A stretch of DNA of 64,000 bases from Hippasteria phrygiana (Eukaryota; Echinodermata; Asteroidea; Valvatida; Goniasteridae). Positions 1 to 12,348 of this stretch are shown here, piece by piece. The position numbers and the translations under genes were made by a program. How positions within the stretch are numbered: position 1 is the first letter of the stretch; each line of letters opens with the position of its first letter. Below the pieces are notes generated by a model. The model saw nothing but the letters and a program-made list of their open reading frames with translations. It was not told the origin of the DNA and ran no database searches. The stretch lies in contig JAZGUH010000400.1 in assembly GCA_037893225.1 (NCBI GenBank), positions 124,001 to 188,000 of the forward strand. Reading direction: 5' to 3'.

Positions 1-138
1 CAGAAGAGCAGTTACCGACAAAGTTGGTAACTGCTCCCCCTTTCAAAATTGATTGTCAGTTACCTTTGTGACTTATGTGGGTATAAATACATATATAGGT
101 GTCCAATGTTTAATATACCTGCGGCTTTCCCTGTCCAC

Positions 139-3100
139 TCATTTTCCTGGCTTGCTGTAGCCTTTGTGATGACTTCCCTTGGCAGAAAGTGTCTGTGCTA
201 TGTAGGCTTCCTGTTGTAGTTGTACATTTAACTCCGACACCTACAAAATATAAACCAACGGAACAGAAGATTTATTTTCAGTTTTTAGCAGAACATTGTG
301 CAATTTTAGACATTGGCATTTTCGGCCAGTATCGTTGTAGCCTGGGGCATTCAACCTCTTGAATCTGGACGACGGTGATAGCCTTGGTCTAAAAAATACC
401 ACCCCACCGGTTGACATCTATAGATGCATTCCTGTGCTTTATACTCGATCCATTCACTTTTGAACTATATTGTTCTTGTATGGGAGTGTAATTAATAGTG
501 CTCCAAGTGCAATGAATAGGACCACTCTATTCAGTGTGGTGCCTATTGTTTGCATTTACGCTTGGCTGCACAGCCCCATTCCTGGAACACCAGCACCCCA
601 TCAATAACAGCTGGACACAAGGGGTTAATTAAATCTCTAAGGAAATTTTCTAAGCAGTTGAAACAGCAATGTTCCACGTTTACGTTTTCTGTTGTTTAGC
701 AGACTTCTCAGTTGGACCCTTCCGGTCCTTCGTCCCATCAGAATGTTCCATCATACTTGAAGGTTGGAAATTTAACTGGATCTCTACGGAATCAACTTAT
801 TGCCGTTTGCGAGTTCTTGGACAACTTTGCAAGCGTGGTGCAGGTGAAATATAGCGCTCATAAAGAGTTTTTCTGCAGTTTTACCTCTGACCCCCGGTCA
901 CATCGGCAAAACTGTAAAAAAAAAAAAAAAATGGCAATAGGTCGTTTTTGTATATTACCGTCACTCCGCTTACTAATTTTGCTCGGCAAGTATACATATG
1001 AAATCCGGCTACGCCAGCCTCATCTTGTAAGATTAGACGGGCAAAATTTTGTGGTGGGAATGGGGGTGCGCATTATGTTTCTTGTTAGCTTGTTGGAGTT
1101 GTAATTCTTTCCAAATGCCGAATCCTATATTTCCTACCTGTTGCCTGTGGTTATCCTTCTGCTTGGCTAGTCTCTGCTTCAAGTCCCTTATCCTGGAGTC
1201 TCTTAAGCTCAGCATGTCCTCTTGCTTCTGTTTCTCAGCTTCCACGGCTGGTTGGAGAGACAAATGGTACACAGACTGTCTATGAGACTTTCAAGTTATG
1301 AGCTTTGTGCACAACGTGGCCGCTGTGTGGTGAAAATGCTAAAATAATCATTGTGGTCTTCTTTGACTTTCAGAACTGAGTGGAGTTACTAATGGCAAAT
1401 AAACCAGGTAGCTCTGCAAAATGCTGCTGTCTTGATGTGCTGGCAAGATGTTTTCATTTTTTTCCCCAGTGTGTGTTCATCCCTGTGTACGTGATGGTTC
1501 ACAGCAATAAATATCGGCTGGCACGGGATGGCGTTTGACCACTTTGAATGCAGTCTCGCTCATGAATATGTATGAGGTAAAGTAACTGCAGACAGGTCAT
1601 GCACACTGCAAACCGGGCCCAACTTCATAACATTATAATATAACAACTTTATTTAAAGATGGTAGCCATGTCACCACGAAGGTGATTTTCAATGGGCCAT
1701 CATACATAAAATCAAAATATACAAGACATTAAAACAGAAGTACATTTAGCAACAAATTACAATAAAAAGCTAAGGCAATATTTGAAACAAATTACAGATA
1801 TAAAAAAACAAAAAAACAAAAACAAAGAACAACAACAATTCATATTAAAAGTACGAGAAAGAGATATTTCATGGATACCTTTAACACTCAAGAAAACCCA
1901 AACAGGGACGAACATACAAACTGTCCAACAACCCAACAACCCAACCACCAATCAACCAACCGACCGCCCAACCGACTGACCAAACGACTGACCAACCGAC
2001 AAAGAAATAACCCAACAGCTCAACCATCCACCCGACCCACCCACTGACCAACCAACAAACCGCCAAACAAACAGACGTACATCCGAAAAGTACAAGTAAA
2101 AATTTAAAAGGCAGGAATTGCAAGTTCAGAACACAAGTACTAAATGTTATGTTCTAGGGAAAATGTATCACGATCATACAGGTTTTGTTTGAGGTCATGT
2201 AATAACCTTTGTTTATAAAAGTAGCAACATTTGTAACAGCTCTCAAGTTTTCATTTAGATTATTCCAAATTGTAGCCCCTCTATACTTAAAAGATCTCTG
2301 CCCAGTGGCTAACGTACATCTAGGAAGATAGAAAGCATGGGCATGACTACTTCTGGTGTTATAATTATGTACCATATTCACATACATTGTATGTAAACAT
2401 ATCCTTTAAGTAGGATGGGGCATTGCCATGAACAACGTTAAACATTTGCAGCGTCTCAAAATAATTGATTCTGGTATTAATTGGCAGCCAGCCAAGCTCC
2501 TTAAAAAGTTGGACTGTACAGCTATGCTTAACATCCTTAACATCCAAAATAGTTCTGGCAAATCGTTTCATAATTACATGTATTTTGATTAGTAATTCTT
2601 TTCTACAGTTTCCCCAGACAATACAGCCATAATCAACAAGTGGTTGCACTAACCCTGTATACAAATCCTTTCTAGCTTTCAAAGGGAGGAGGTATTTTAT
2701 TTTATTTAATATATGAAGTCGTCCTCTGAGCTTAGAACATACATTTTCGACATGAGTATCCCATGAAAGGTAATTATCAAAGTGAACACCGAGCAACTTA
2801 TGTAATTTCACAGGGGTGATTTGAGAATTGGATCTTCCAACTGAAAATTGATTAATGGGAGCCATAACCTTTTTACGAGAACCAATTAACATACACTCAG
2901 TTTTGTTTAGATTGAGAACCATCCGATTATCAGCAATCCATCCTGAAATGGGACACATCTGGCTAGACAAGTTGTCATTAATTGTTTTTATGTCTCTATC
3001 TCTTGTGTACAAAGTCGAGTCATCAGCATACATTAGTCAAGCCCTCTAGCACCTCAAACCACATACTTACCTGAAAATCTTGTCTTCAGCTGACTGCTTT

Positions 3101-6100
3101 TGGCATTCTCTTTTGCTGATGTTTCTTTAAGCTGTCCAAAACTAAGAAATTATGAAGAAAACAAATTCACATTCATATCAGTATCCATATATCATTTTAA
3201 AGGTACAATACGGCACTGGTATAGCTGACAACATAGTTGCAGACTGTGTTCATACTTTATGAGGGTCAACGCATACATAAAATAAACCTGTGAAAGTTTG
3301 AGCTCAATCCATCATCGAGCCACAAGATAATAGTAAAAAGAAATTCCATGATTTAAATCTGTCGAACTGAAAAATTCCCATAATTTCTGGAATGGCAATT
3401 TTTAGCTGTGAGGCAGGGAGTTTTAGACGGGGTTTCTCAGACCAAACTCCCTTCCCCAAAATGTCAGCAAATGGAAAAAATATCAATACAGAACGTTGGT
3501 ATGAAAAACATTGAGTATTCTTACATGAGTATTCTTGTGAAATACCTTCCGATCTAGTACATTTGTTTAGCTACAAGCCTCTTATCTTAAATTGGCGACC
3601 TAAATACTATTTGAACTTGTGAGTTGTTAAACTTGCCCTACCCCCAAAAAAAAGAACGGCAAAAACAATGCAAATTTGTACTTTCACTTCTGGGGCTTAA
3701 ACTTACCGAGTTGCTTTATACTTACGAGAGCTCAAAGTTTTCCTTCTCACGCTCTAGTTGTGTAGTGAGTACCTCAATCTCTCCCAGGGCAAACTGCAGC
3801 TTGTCACTCTCGCTGGCTAGTCTAGCTTTCGTCTCCTCGTGCTGTTGTCTTTCCTCCTGCCGAGTTGAAGATCAAGTCAAATAAAGATGAGACCCTTTTT
3901 CCGAGCATATTCCCAATTACGGCAATTGCACAATTTTGTTAGGAGTCAGGTTGGCCTAGTGGTACTTTCCTCGCCTTCCACCACTGTGACCCGGATTGGA
4001 ATCCCACCAGGGCCGACACGTGGACTGGGTTTTCAGTCCCCGTCTGATTCAGTTGGTGTGCCCTAAGAATATAATCATGAGGTTTCCCTCCCATCTCTAA
4101 AACTTAACATTTCATTGCCTTCTTTGTTTTTTTCTTCTCTCTTTTTTTGTTGATGTGAAGCTACAACACGATATGCGTTTTTGAAGAATGCTTGGTTTCA
4201 GTGCAGGATTTCTTTTTAGAAAGTACATTTATAAGAGACTTAACCTCTTGAAGACGGACGATGGCCACAGCCACGGTTTGAAATAGACCACCTGGCTGGT
4301 TGACGTCTTATAGGCACATTCTTGTGCATACTCAATCCATTCATGTTTCAACTATATTGTTCTCGAATGGGAGTGTAATGAATAAATGTAGGTTTTTCAA
4401 ACAAAGCTTTCATTCATACTAAATGGGGGGGGGGGGGGGGGGGGGGGCTCTAAAATGCAACGAATAGGACCACTCTATTCAGTGTTGTGCCTATTATTTG
4501 CATTTACACTTGCCTGCACAGCCCGTTCTTGGCATAGAGGCCCCCAATCGATAACAGCCGGCGCATGGGGTTACAATTCAACATCCCACACAGCCCACCA
4601 AATTTGGAAATTGTTTGTTTAATTCATTGTTTTTATGCAAATTCACTAATCATCAAAAAAAGACATGGAATAAACCTACAGCACATGTGCAGGAAAGATG
4701 AATCACGAGAGACAGTCTTAAGGAGAGAATGTTAATGAAGCAAGAAAATTAAATTACAGCGAAAAATCATAAATCAAAAAAAAAATAAGGTAATTAGTAA
4801 AACAACAAATACATGTAGCTGCAGTGCCACAATTTGGCAAATGACCGTGCAAAGCTCCATGTAGGATGAATTTCAATTTTAGAAAAATCTGACCAAGCTT
4901 TTATGGGAAGGACGAATGCAGGTTTTAAGCAGACCCAGGTGAAAAAGTAGAACAGGATCAAAATGTTCAACACAAAAAGCATCCAAAACATCACAAGCCT
5001 CATTTGGCATGTTCTGTATTCACAATACCTGTGTTACATCCTCAACTAAACTCTTGGAAGTAAAATTGCAGTACTCCTGCACCCAAACCCTTCATTGTGT
5101 GAATTTCATACGACAGTCTATAACACTTATGAAAAAAAATATGCAATGAGATTTCATTTCTTGAATTGTGGGACAAAAAGTAGGGAAAAGTAGGGAATTT
5201 CAAGGGGGGGAAAAAAGCAGGAATAGTTTGAGCATGGTAAACAAAAATAGGAGAAAGTAGGATTACCTAAAAACCTGTTTATGTGGCCATGATGGGGGGG
5301 GGGGGCCATCCACATCTGTATCATAAGCTATGCATTGACTGTATTCAGTCACCCGAGCTCAAGGTTGCCAAAAGAATGGTATCTGGAAGTCCCCCGCCCC
5401 CCAAAAATTTGTCGTCTATGTCAGACCAGTACAGGCCAAAAACAAAGGTCGGATTCGTCTATAGAGGACGAACAGATTGTTACCTTTAATTGCTGGACCA
5501 GAACGTCATATTCCAACTTGGTTACCATTTTCTGCTGCTCTGTCTGCATCTAGAATGAGGAATCCCAAACTACAGTTTACTAATGACCTGTGAAACCGTA
5601 ACTTTCATGCAGTGATGCAACTAAAGTTAAATAAAACAATAAGCATGTTTAAGAAAGTCATCTGCACATTTTAGAAAGTCAAATGTAAGACTTTTTGGCC
5701 TTTTTAATGCTGCCCTAAACAAAATTTAGGACCAACAAAAAAAAAGCCGACAATAGCTTTTGGGGAGCTGACAATGACTCAAGATGATGTCCTCATCAGA
5801 ATGTGTGACTGGTTTACTGAGGTGGAGCTGTGATTACAAAAGGCATGCTGGTCCACTGAAAGATTAATATGTAGGGGGAGGAGTTGGGGTGATGGAGCCA
5901 GAATGGCAGTGCGAGGAAGAGATTGAACCTTGCTGAACCAGGTGGAACTCGATAGAACGCTGCAATTGATAGTGGAGGAAGGAGGGCCGGAGTTCCTGGA
6001 ACTATTAATCATAACCCCATGCATACTGTTCATGACCGACGCTAGATGTAGGGATGGATTTGGGATCCTGGTGATGGAACGCTTGGTAAATACAATGTGT

Positions 6101-7577
6101 GGTGTCTGCCAAGTGCAGTCAGTTTTACGGGAAAATTGGTGATTTATTTTTACATGCTGTGTGATCGTCATTACTTTAATACGTCCGTTTTTTTAAGACC
6201 CTGGAGAACTCAATTTAATGCTTTTTAATGCTTTTTTTAGGCCTTACATTTAGAAAAGCAAATTTAAGACTTTTAAAGACCCACAGATACCCTGCCAAAA
6301 AAAGGGAAACAAAGTTTTTTATGGAGGCGGCCTTCTTGATGCTAACCTTTAAGAAACAAATTGCTATCTTCTTTTCGCCAAAAAATTGCTACTGGTTTTC
6401 CTTGACATGTCATTACATATATATTGCATTTTCTCTTTTTTTATTTGCTTCTTTTTCTTTTGGAGAATTACTATTTTTTTCTCAGAATGGCACTTTTTCC
6501 CACTAAAACAGATTTGTTTGCCTTTCTGGGCTCCACTTATTGACATCTACTACTTAACCCCTTGAGCACGGTATTTTACGGGAGACGTTTGTGCAGTCAA
6601 GCATGACATACACAATAATCCGACAATGGATTGAAACTGCACAAACAGTGGCCAATGGCGTCATCCGGCCTGGTGACACTGTTTTTTTGGCGCCCTATGG
6701 TGTCATCCGTACGCAAGGGGTTAACCAGCCTGCTGGCAACCTTAAACACTGGACATTTTTTTAAGGGGTAAAAGAATCCCCCCCACCCCACCAACTGGCT
6801 TTATGAAATCAATGAGGCACGAATGAACAGACCGATGCATTAAGCAGTGCCCCTTGATGCACTGACCAATCACAGCCATGTGTGCCACTCATACGTCACT
6901 TCTGTTGGACCATAGTCACAGTTGTGATTGGTCAATATGCCAAAGAAGGATGCGTAACGGATTGGTCCATTCCCACACCATGGCCCAATTTCATAGCGCT
7001 GCTTAATGGTAAGCAGAAATATTGTGCTAACTATACATGTAGCAGGAAAATTTGCTTAAGCATTAGTGTATTTCATGGTCAAGTCGTGCTAATGCTTGCG
7101 CGTGCATGGAGATTTATATTGTTGCGTCACTAATTTAAGCAAATCCTGCTTCCGAAGTTAGTGGGCTCTTCGCTGTGCTTACTGCTTACAGTCTCTGTGA
7201 AATGGGCGAGGGTTCCGTTGCAGAAAATCGTGTGTTAAGCAGCGCTATGAAATTGGGCCCAGGTCAGTTGTACGGATAGCAGTTGTGCGACTGGCGATTC
7301 CCAAGTAAAAAGCCTTGGTCAAGCTTCTCTTCTGGTGAAAATTCTGGTTTTTAAGCTAAAAAAAGCTTACTTTTTTGGTTAGAATGCAAATGTCAATGCC
7401 CCCGAAAGTCTCTCCTCAATCATGCTTCCATACTATTGTGCTACAGATTCTGGTAATGTCATTGCTGTTCCACAATTATCTTACTTGTTTCTTCCAGGAT
7501 TCCAATACTTGTCGTTGTGTCAACAGCACATCTCTGAGTTGTTTGTGGACTAGCATTTCAGCAGTGGTACTTGTCAT
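139..7577 (-). CDS. SPATA24: SPATA24 orthologue, spermatogenesis-associated coiled-coil protein, 6 coding exons
   Basis: Coding exons in order on the minus strand are 7577-7485, 5549-5484, 3856-3726, 3141-3071, 1247-1138 and 240-139. Phases join as 0,0,2,1,0 and give 190 residues, against about 205 in human. All introns are GT-AG. Recognition rests on the third exon, which encodes KLQFALGEIEVLTTQLEREK, close to the central coiled coil of SPATA24. An N-terminal QLRDV segment and a C-terminal QEAYIAQTL segment before the stop also fit the family. Nearly the whole protein is predicted coiled coil with no enzyme motif. SPATA24 is known as a small testis-enriched protein reported to bind TBP-family factors and chromatin. 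The start ATG (7577) is the first in-frame ATG of the first exon; a further 5' exon cannot be excluded. The fifth intron holds a LINE and the last intron a MITE. Confidence 0.85.
351..628 (+). mobile_element. MITE family M1, TTAA type
   Basis: About 280 bp with ends resembling TTAACCTCTTGAA and CAAGGGGTTAA, inside the last SPATA24 intron. The interior (GACGACGG near the left, GGCTGCACAGCC near the right) recurs at 4239, 28457, 32734 (inverted), 55337, 59014 (inverted), 61020 (partial) and 63336 (inverted). No coding capacity. TTAA flanks suggest piggyBac-type mobilisation, which is inference. Confidence 0.75.
1628..3038 (-). mobile_element. 5'-truncated non-LTR retrotransposon (LINE), 3' half of reverse transcriptase
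   Basis: From 3033 the minus strand encodes the MYADD version of the reverse transcriptase catalytic motif, then LNLNKTECM, LLGVHFDNYLSWDTHV and a region typical of the post-catalytic part of CR1/L2/Jockey-like LINEs. The frame shifts near 2387; the downstream frame (to 2154) carries the NYNTRSS and FKYRGATIWNNL terminal motifs. A 3' UTR with CCAACC-rich simple repeats (1915-2080) runs to about 1628. It is truncated at the 5' end and dead. It lies in the sense orientation of SPATA24, with its 5' edge only about 33 bp from the donor site of the exon at 3071-3141. Confidence 0.85.
3943..4085 (+). mobile_element. tRNA-derived SINE
   Basis: An A-box-like TGGCCTAGTGG and a B-box-like GGATTGGAATCCC are spaced as in a tRNA gene and followed by a non-tRNA body. 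No clover-leaf closes, so this is a SINE head and not a tRNA. It lies in the second SPATA24 intron. Confidence 0.6.
4239..4573 (+). mobile_element. MITE family M1 with G-tract insertion
   Basis: Second M1 copy, same orientation as 351-628. It includes the AAACAAAGCTTTCATTC segment seen in the longer copies and a run of about 24 G around 4424-4447. Confidence 0.75.
6554..6724 (+). mobile_element. MITE family M2, TTAA type
   Basis: Starts TTAACCCCTTGAGCACGG and ends CAAGGGGTTAA, giving perfect 11-bp terminal inverted repeats including TTAA. The interior carries the CATTGGCGTCATCCGGCC and TGACTGCACAAAC motifs found inverted or direct in copies at 52500, 56971, 58301 and 62968. It shares end and subterminal sequence with M1 and is probably related to it. 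Confidence 0.8.
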
Positions 7578-7937
7578 CGTAGGTTCTGCAGGAAGAAAAA
7601 TGGACAACCTTCTAAAATTTAAGAGTTGTCGCTTTGATAAGTTTATATGCAATAGCCCGGTAATCATTACCTTTATTAGGACACCTCTATTTTTTTACGA
7701 GTTCCGTTCAAAACTGACTTTTGCAGATGACATTACAGTACCAAAGTGACTTTTGCAGGCTAAAGCAGTCTTTTTTTCTTCAGATTAACTCATGTTTGTT
7801 GTAATTTTGAAATGCACTTTCAAAGAAAATGTGACTTTCCTACCTTTTTTTTGCAGTCAGAGATGTTGCCGTAACAGTCCTGAATCCTCCAATTTCAATA
7901 CAATTTTTCACACCACCTACCTAGGGAGTTAACCCTA

Positions 7938-7980
7938 GAACTATGGGGCTCCTACCGGTACGGTGGGAGCCCCATAGTTC
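7938..7980. repeat. Short perfect hairpin
   Basis: GAACTATGGGGCTCC and GGAGCCCCATAGTTC are perfect inverted arms about 18 bp long around a GGTAC loop. It lies roughly 360 bp upstream of the SPATA24 start codon. No flanking duplication was recognised. Confidence 0.7.
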
Positions 7981-8122
7981 AAGGCCATGGGTAGGCCTAC
8001 TAGGGAGTTAAGGCTAAACAATTGCTGTCCAGACGGTAGACCCCTCTCTGCCCAAGCCAGCTGTGTAATTTTTTGAAACTTCACTTCAGCTAACCCTCTT
8101 ACTATCTTAGGCGGAAAGAGGG

Positions 8123-8327
8123 AAAAGAGTTCCATATCCGGCCATCACTTGGGCCTCGTGCACAAAGTCTATGGGCCATGATAGAAAAAGTCAAAAGTAT
8201 TTTCAAAGAAAAAGTTGAAATTTTTTCCCTCCTAAATTCGTGTTTCTTCATAAGATTTACACCTTTTGGTAGTTTTTAAGTCATATTAAGGGAAAATAAG
8301 TGATGGCCAGATATTGAACTCTTTCCT
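8123..8327. mobile_element. MITE, AGAGTTCCATATCCGG family
   Basis: Terminal inverted repeats begin AAAGAGTTCCATATCCGG. The interior, including TTCGTGTTTCTTCAT and AAGTCATATTAAGGGAAAA, is closely matched by 36924-37105. Non-coding. Confidence 0.75.
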
Positions 8328-8991
8328 AACACAGTGTCGTGAAAGGGTTGTGAGTTATGGGTATAGTATATGGACGACAATATTGGTCCTTCTTTGAGTG
8401 TAAATGAAAATCGGACCTACAAGAAGTTTTGTACAGGAAAGTAAGGCCACAGGGTGGGGAGGTTTTGGTAACTTTCGAATAGCATGACCTGTCTGTAGTC
8501 CGAGTAACTTGGACCCTTTATCGCCTTTTTTAACATTTGGACATGATCTGGCGATAGTAGGGTCCAAGGCAGCGTTTGACGATTTTCTATTCATTAATTC
8601 AATATGTCTAAAATCCCCCAAAAAAATCAGAATTCAACCTTACAACGGCCACCAAAATACTAGATACGCCACCATCTGAACAAGTGGAGTTCCATGATCA
8701 GATGAATGTACCAATTTAAGGATCCAAGGATACGCGGATACGGGGTGGGATGGAATCTGGCTGGTCGATAGAGGGCGCCATTTTCCCTTTAAAAAAAACC
8801 TTTGCGCAATTGCAATGTGAAGCTCTGAAAAAAGTCCAAGTCCAATCCACCTACCGGGAGGTGGATACGCGGATACGGAGATACGGGGTGGGATAGAGTG
8901 TGGCGGGGCGATAGAGGGCGCCATTTTTCCATGCGTAATTCGAATGGGAAGCTCGGTCAAAAGTCTTAGTCCAATGTATGTCCCCGGACCC

Positions 8992-9216
8992 GCGGATACG
9001 CGGACCCGCGGATACGCGGATACGCGGATACGCGGATACGCGGATACGCGGATACGCGGATACGCGGATACGCGGATACGCGGATACGCGGATACGCGGA
9101 TACGCGGATACGCGGATACGCGGATACGCGGATACGCGGATACGCGGATACGCGGATACGCGGATACGCGGATACGCGGATACGCGGATACGCGGATACG
9201 CGGATACGCGGATACG
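8992..9216. repeat. 9-bp minisatellite (GCGGATACG)n
   Basis: About 23 near-perfect tandem copies of GCGGATACG. Flanking segments with GTGGCGGGGCGATAGAGG and GGGCGCCATTTT recur at about 8740-8790, 8886-8930 and 9216-9260, so the array sits inside a larger imperfect repeat starting near 8690. Because 9 is divisible by 3, every frame is open; the resulting open frames are not genes. Confidence 0.95.
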
Positions 9217-9423
9217 GGGTGGTAGGGAGTGTGGCGGGGCGATAGAGGGCGCCATTTTCCCTTTAAAAAAAAACCAATGGAGGAAGGTATGTGAATAGTT
9301 TATTCATAGAGCAAGGAACAGGGAACAAGGAACAAGGAACCTTGCTCTATAGTTTATTGAGGGCAATGAACAGTGACCCCGTATCCGCGTATCCGGATAC
9401 GAGGTGGAGATACGAGTGGCGGG

Positions 9424-10613
9424 TACTTCCAAAAATGTAAGGCTCTCCGTTAGCCTTACAAGGATATGTGATTTTGGTCCCCGTAACTCAATGGGATTTA
9501 CAATACGCTCTTGCGATATCAGTTACAATGTTCCAGAATTCCACTTTCCCAAACCTTAATCTCCCCAGAAGGTTATCCAATCCCTCCTACATATCTTTTA
9601 GACTTTTGCGGCCCATTTGCGGAACATTGAAACGGACAATTTATTGAGTAATGGAGTTTTTACTCACCGACCGACGTATGCAGCCAAAATGAACATGGCG
9701 TCGCACAGCTGACTGATACAGTCCACCAGAATGCGCATGCGCGTGGATTTTTCGAAGAAATTTGGGGCTCGACCATTTTTTGAAGGAGGGGGGTGCATCT
9801 TGTCTACATCGCGCAACGGTGATGTGTGCATGACGCGCTTTACACATCGTTGTGTGTGTTTGAACATTCCTTCGGTTTTAAAATGAACATTTACGGAATA
9901 TTTTTGGTGCTGATTAATAGTCGGTATTGCAACATTATAACGTTCAAAATTCGCTGACATTCAGTTTTGCATAAAATAAAAGCTCGCATTGGCAAAACAA
10001 AAAATGACGAAATGCAAAATTTCACTACATTTAAAGTCAATGCAGCTAGGGTAAGTCGTTATAATTTGATTTGTTGCATCATCTATCTAAAAATAGCTAC
10101 GTGGCTACCCGCCATGACATTTAGACGTATGGGCATAACAAACATTGTCAGGCCAAGGAACAACACTAGGTATAATAGCGCGCCAATAATTAATCACATT
10201 GCACACATCACCGTTGCGCGATGTAGACAAGATGCCCCCCCCCCCCTTCAAAAAATGGTCGAGCCCCAAATTTCTTCGAAAAATCCTCGCGCATGCGAAG
10301 TCTGGAGGACTGCATTAGTCAGCTGTGCGACGCCATGTTCATTTTGGCTGCATACGTCGGTCGGTTAGTAAAAACTCCATTACTCAATAAATTGTCCGTT
10401 TCAATGTTCCGCATATGGGCCGCAAAAGTCTAAAAGATATGTAGGAGGGATTGGATAACCTTCTGGGGAGATTAAGGTTTGGGAAAGTGGAATTCTGGAA
10501 CATTGTAACTGATATCGCAAGAGCGTATTGCAAATCCCATTGAGTTCCGGAGACCAAAATCACATATCCTTGTAAGGCTAACGGAGAGCCTTACATTTTT
10601 GGAAGTACATGTA
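9424..10613. mobile_element. Long foldback element with ~420-bp inverted arms, possibly Mutator-like
   Basis: The left arm (9424 to about 9848) is repeated in reverse complement at about 10196-10613, separated by a roughly 350-bp unique centre. AGTGGCGGG occurs at 9415-9423 and 10614-10622, directly abutting both ends: a 9-bp candidate target duplication. Long arms plus a 9-bp duplication are features of Mutator-like elements; the superfamily is inference. No transposase ORF is present. Confidence 0.8.
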
Positions 10614-10622
10614 AGTGGCGGG

Positions 10623-11093
10623 GTGGTATTCTGCAATTAAAATTGTGCCTCCAATTGTGCCTATGCCATGGCTGCATCAAATGCTTGATTTTTAAGATTT
10701 ATTCCCGACAAACATCTTACCTTACTTGCCACCTTTTTTGGTACTTCGTCTGCTAGAACAAGTAATTCTCAACACGAAAACAAAATCGATATTAAATTAG
10801 TTTTCATGACGATTGAATAAACCGCGGCTTACCGGCAATCACACCAATCAAATGCATGCAAACAGTAGGGTGGGACGCTGTATTACCGCGGTACTTATCA
10901 GGGTGATATCACGTTTCCCGATCGGAATAGAGATTGCTCACTAACCTTCCCGAATTGTCCTGTCTTTTGTGTTGTATAACTCTTGCTTTTTTTAAACTGA
11001 CATAAAAAATCCGACGGTGGTTTGGTTTATTCACATGCGATGCCTGTGAAAATAGACATGCTCGTCATTGCTCGTCATTGCTCGGCGGAGTAC
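10623..11093. other. Intergenic, no feature recognised
   Basis: No splice-bounded coding segment, tRNA or clear repeat boundary is seen. Scattered CCGCGG/GCGGTA motifs resemble the ends of the next element. Confidence 0.4.
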
Positions 11094-11768
11094 AGACTCT
11101 GTATTATCGCGGTATGTGGGCAGTGCTTTTTACAATGATTTCAACTTTTTTATTCATGGTTAATGTTTGACCAAAACATCCCCTGAATAAAGTCTGATAT
11201 TTTCCCTGTAAAGTTCAAGTTGATTAAAGACGATTAGGCCCTGCAAGATGATTTCTTAACACCCTGTCCCCCCTCGAAGGCGACAAAATTCACTGAGACA
11301 AGTCTACTGATTGACGATTGGGGGCGCCATTCACTTTACACGGTGCGTCGTTTTATTTGTTTTACCGCACTGTCCTTATTTTGATCCCGTAAATGTTTCT
11401 ACGATTTCGCGGTGGAAATATCGTCCTTCGGCGTCATTTTGCATTTGCAGCTGTAGAATGGGAACCAGACAATGGAACTTCCATGGACAGAGCACCATTA
11501 AAGATTCATGTTAAAATATAGACGGTACCTTTTAGCAGACACGGTGAGGCAAAATGTACAAGTTTTGGAAAACGTGAATATTTATTAAAAATCGTTAAAA
11601 GTCCCGACACAACATTTTTTAATCGTCATTTTTTTACACAAATCAGGAGAAAGTCCTTAATGCTTGATGAATTAGATATAAAATTGCCAGTCGAAGGAGT
11701 TTTGGCAACGGAAAAAAAAGGAATTTCCGATGCCGCGATAATAGAGTTGCCGCGATAATAGGGAGTCT
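11094..11768. mobile_element. Putative non-autonomous DNA transposon, TATTATCGCGG ends
   Basis: AGACTCTGTATTATCGCGG at the left end and the inverse CCGCGATAATAGGGAGTCT at the right end form imperfect 19-bp terminal inverted repeats around about 640 bp of non-coding DNA. A second CCGCGATAATAG lies just inside the right end. Confidence 0.5.
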
Positions 11769-11865
11769 GACTATACAATACATTAGTTAATGACATAAAC
11801 GTACCAGCAGCGTTACCACGCCCTCTAGTGGTAATCTAATATAGGGCGCCATCTTGTGACAATTT

Positions 11866-12348
11866 TAAGGGCGCCCTCTTGTGAAATAATCTTGTCAGAA
11901 AATCAAAGAGCGCCCTCTTGTGATATGATTTTTAATTACAAAGGACGCCCTCTTGTGATGATTTTTAAAGCAATTACAAAGGACGCCCTCTTGAGATATA
12001 ATTTTTAAAGCAATTTCAAAGGACGCCCTCTTGTGATATGGTTTTTAAAGCAATTACAAAGGACGCCCTCTGGTGACAATTTTTAAAGCAATTACAAAGG
12101 ACGCCCTCTTGTGACATGTATTTTTTAAAAGCAATTACACAAAGGACGCCCTCTGGTGATATGGTTTTTAAAGCAATTACAAAGGACGCCCTCTGGTGAC
12201 AATTTTTAAAGCAATTACAAAGGACGCCCTCTTGTGACATGTATTTTTTAAAAGCAATTACAAAGGACGCCCTCTGGTGATATGGTTTTTAAAGCAATTA
12301 CAAAGGACGCCCTCTTGTGATATGATTTTTTAAAGCAATTACACAAGT
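11866..12348. repeat. ~40-bp tandem repeat, GGACGCCCTCTTGTGA type
   Basis: About eleven units of the form GCAATTACAAAGGACGCCCTC followed by TTGTGA or TGGTGA and ATTTTTAAA, with unit lengths near 37-42 bp. The CGCCCTCTTGTG core also occurs as single copies just upstream (11820-11885). Non-coding. Confidence 0.9.

Noticed and set aside
896..927. Minus-strand poly-T followed by ACAG and a short open segment ending in GTAAAA
   Set aside because: Resembles a micro-exon, but the SPATA24 exons already join in phase without it, and the poly-A tract explains the pyrimidine run.
8851..9298. Long open frames with repeated RIRVSAYP or ADTRIRGY units
   Set aside because: They arise from the 9-bp tandem repeat, which keeps every frame open on both strands; no splice sites or start context.
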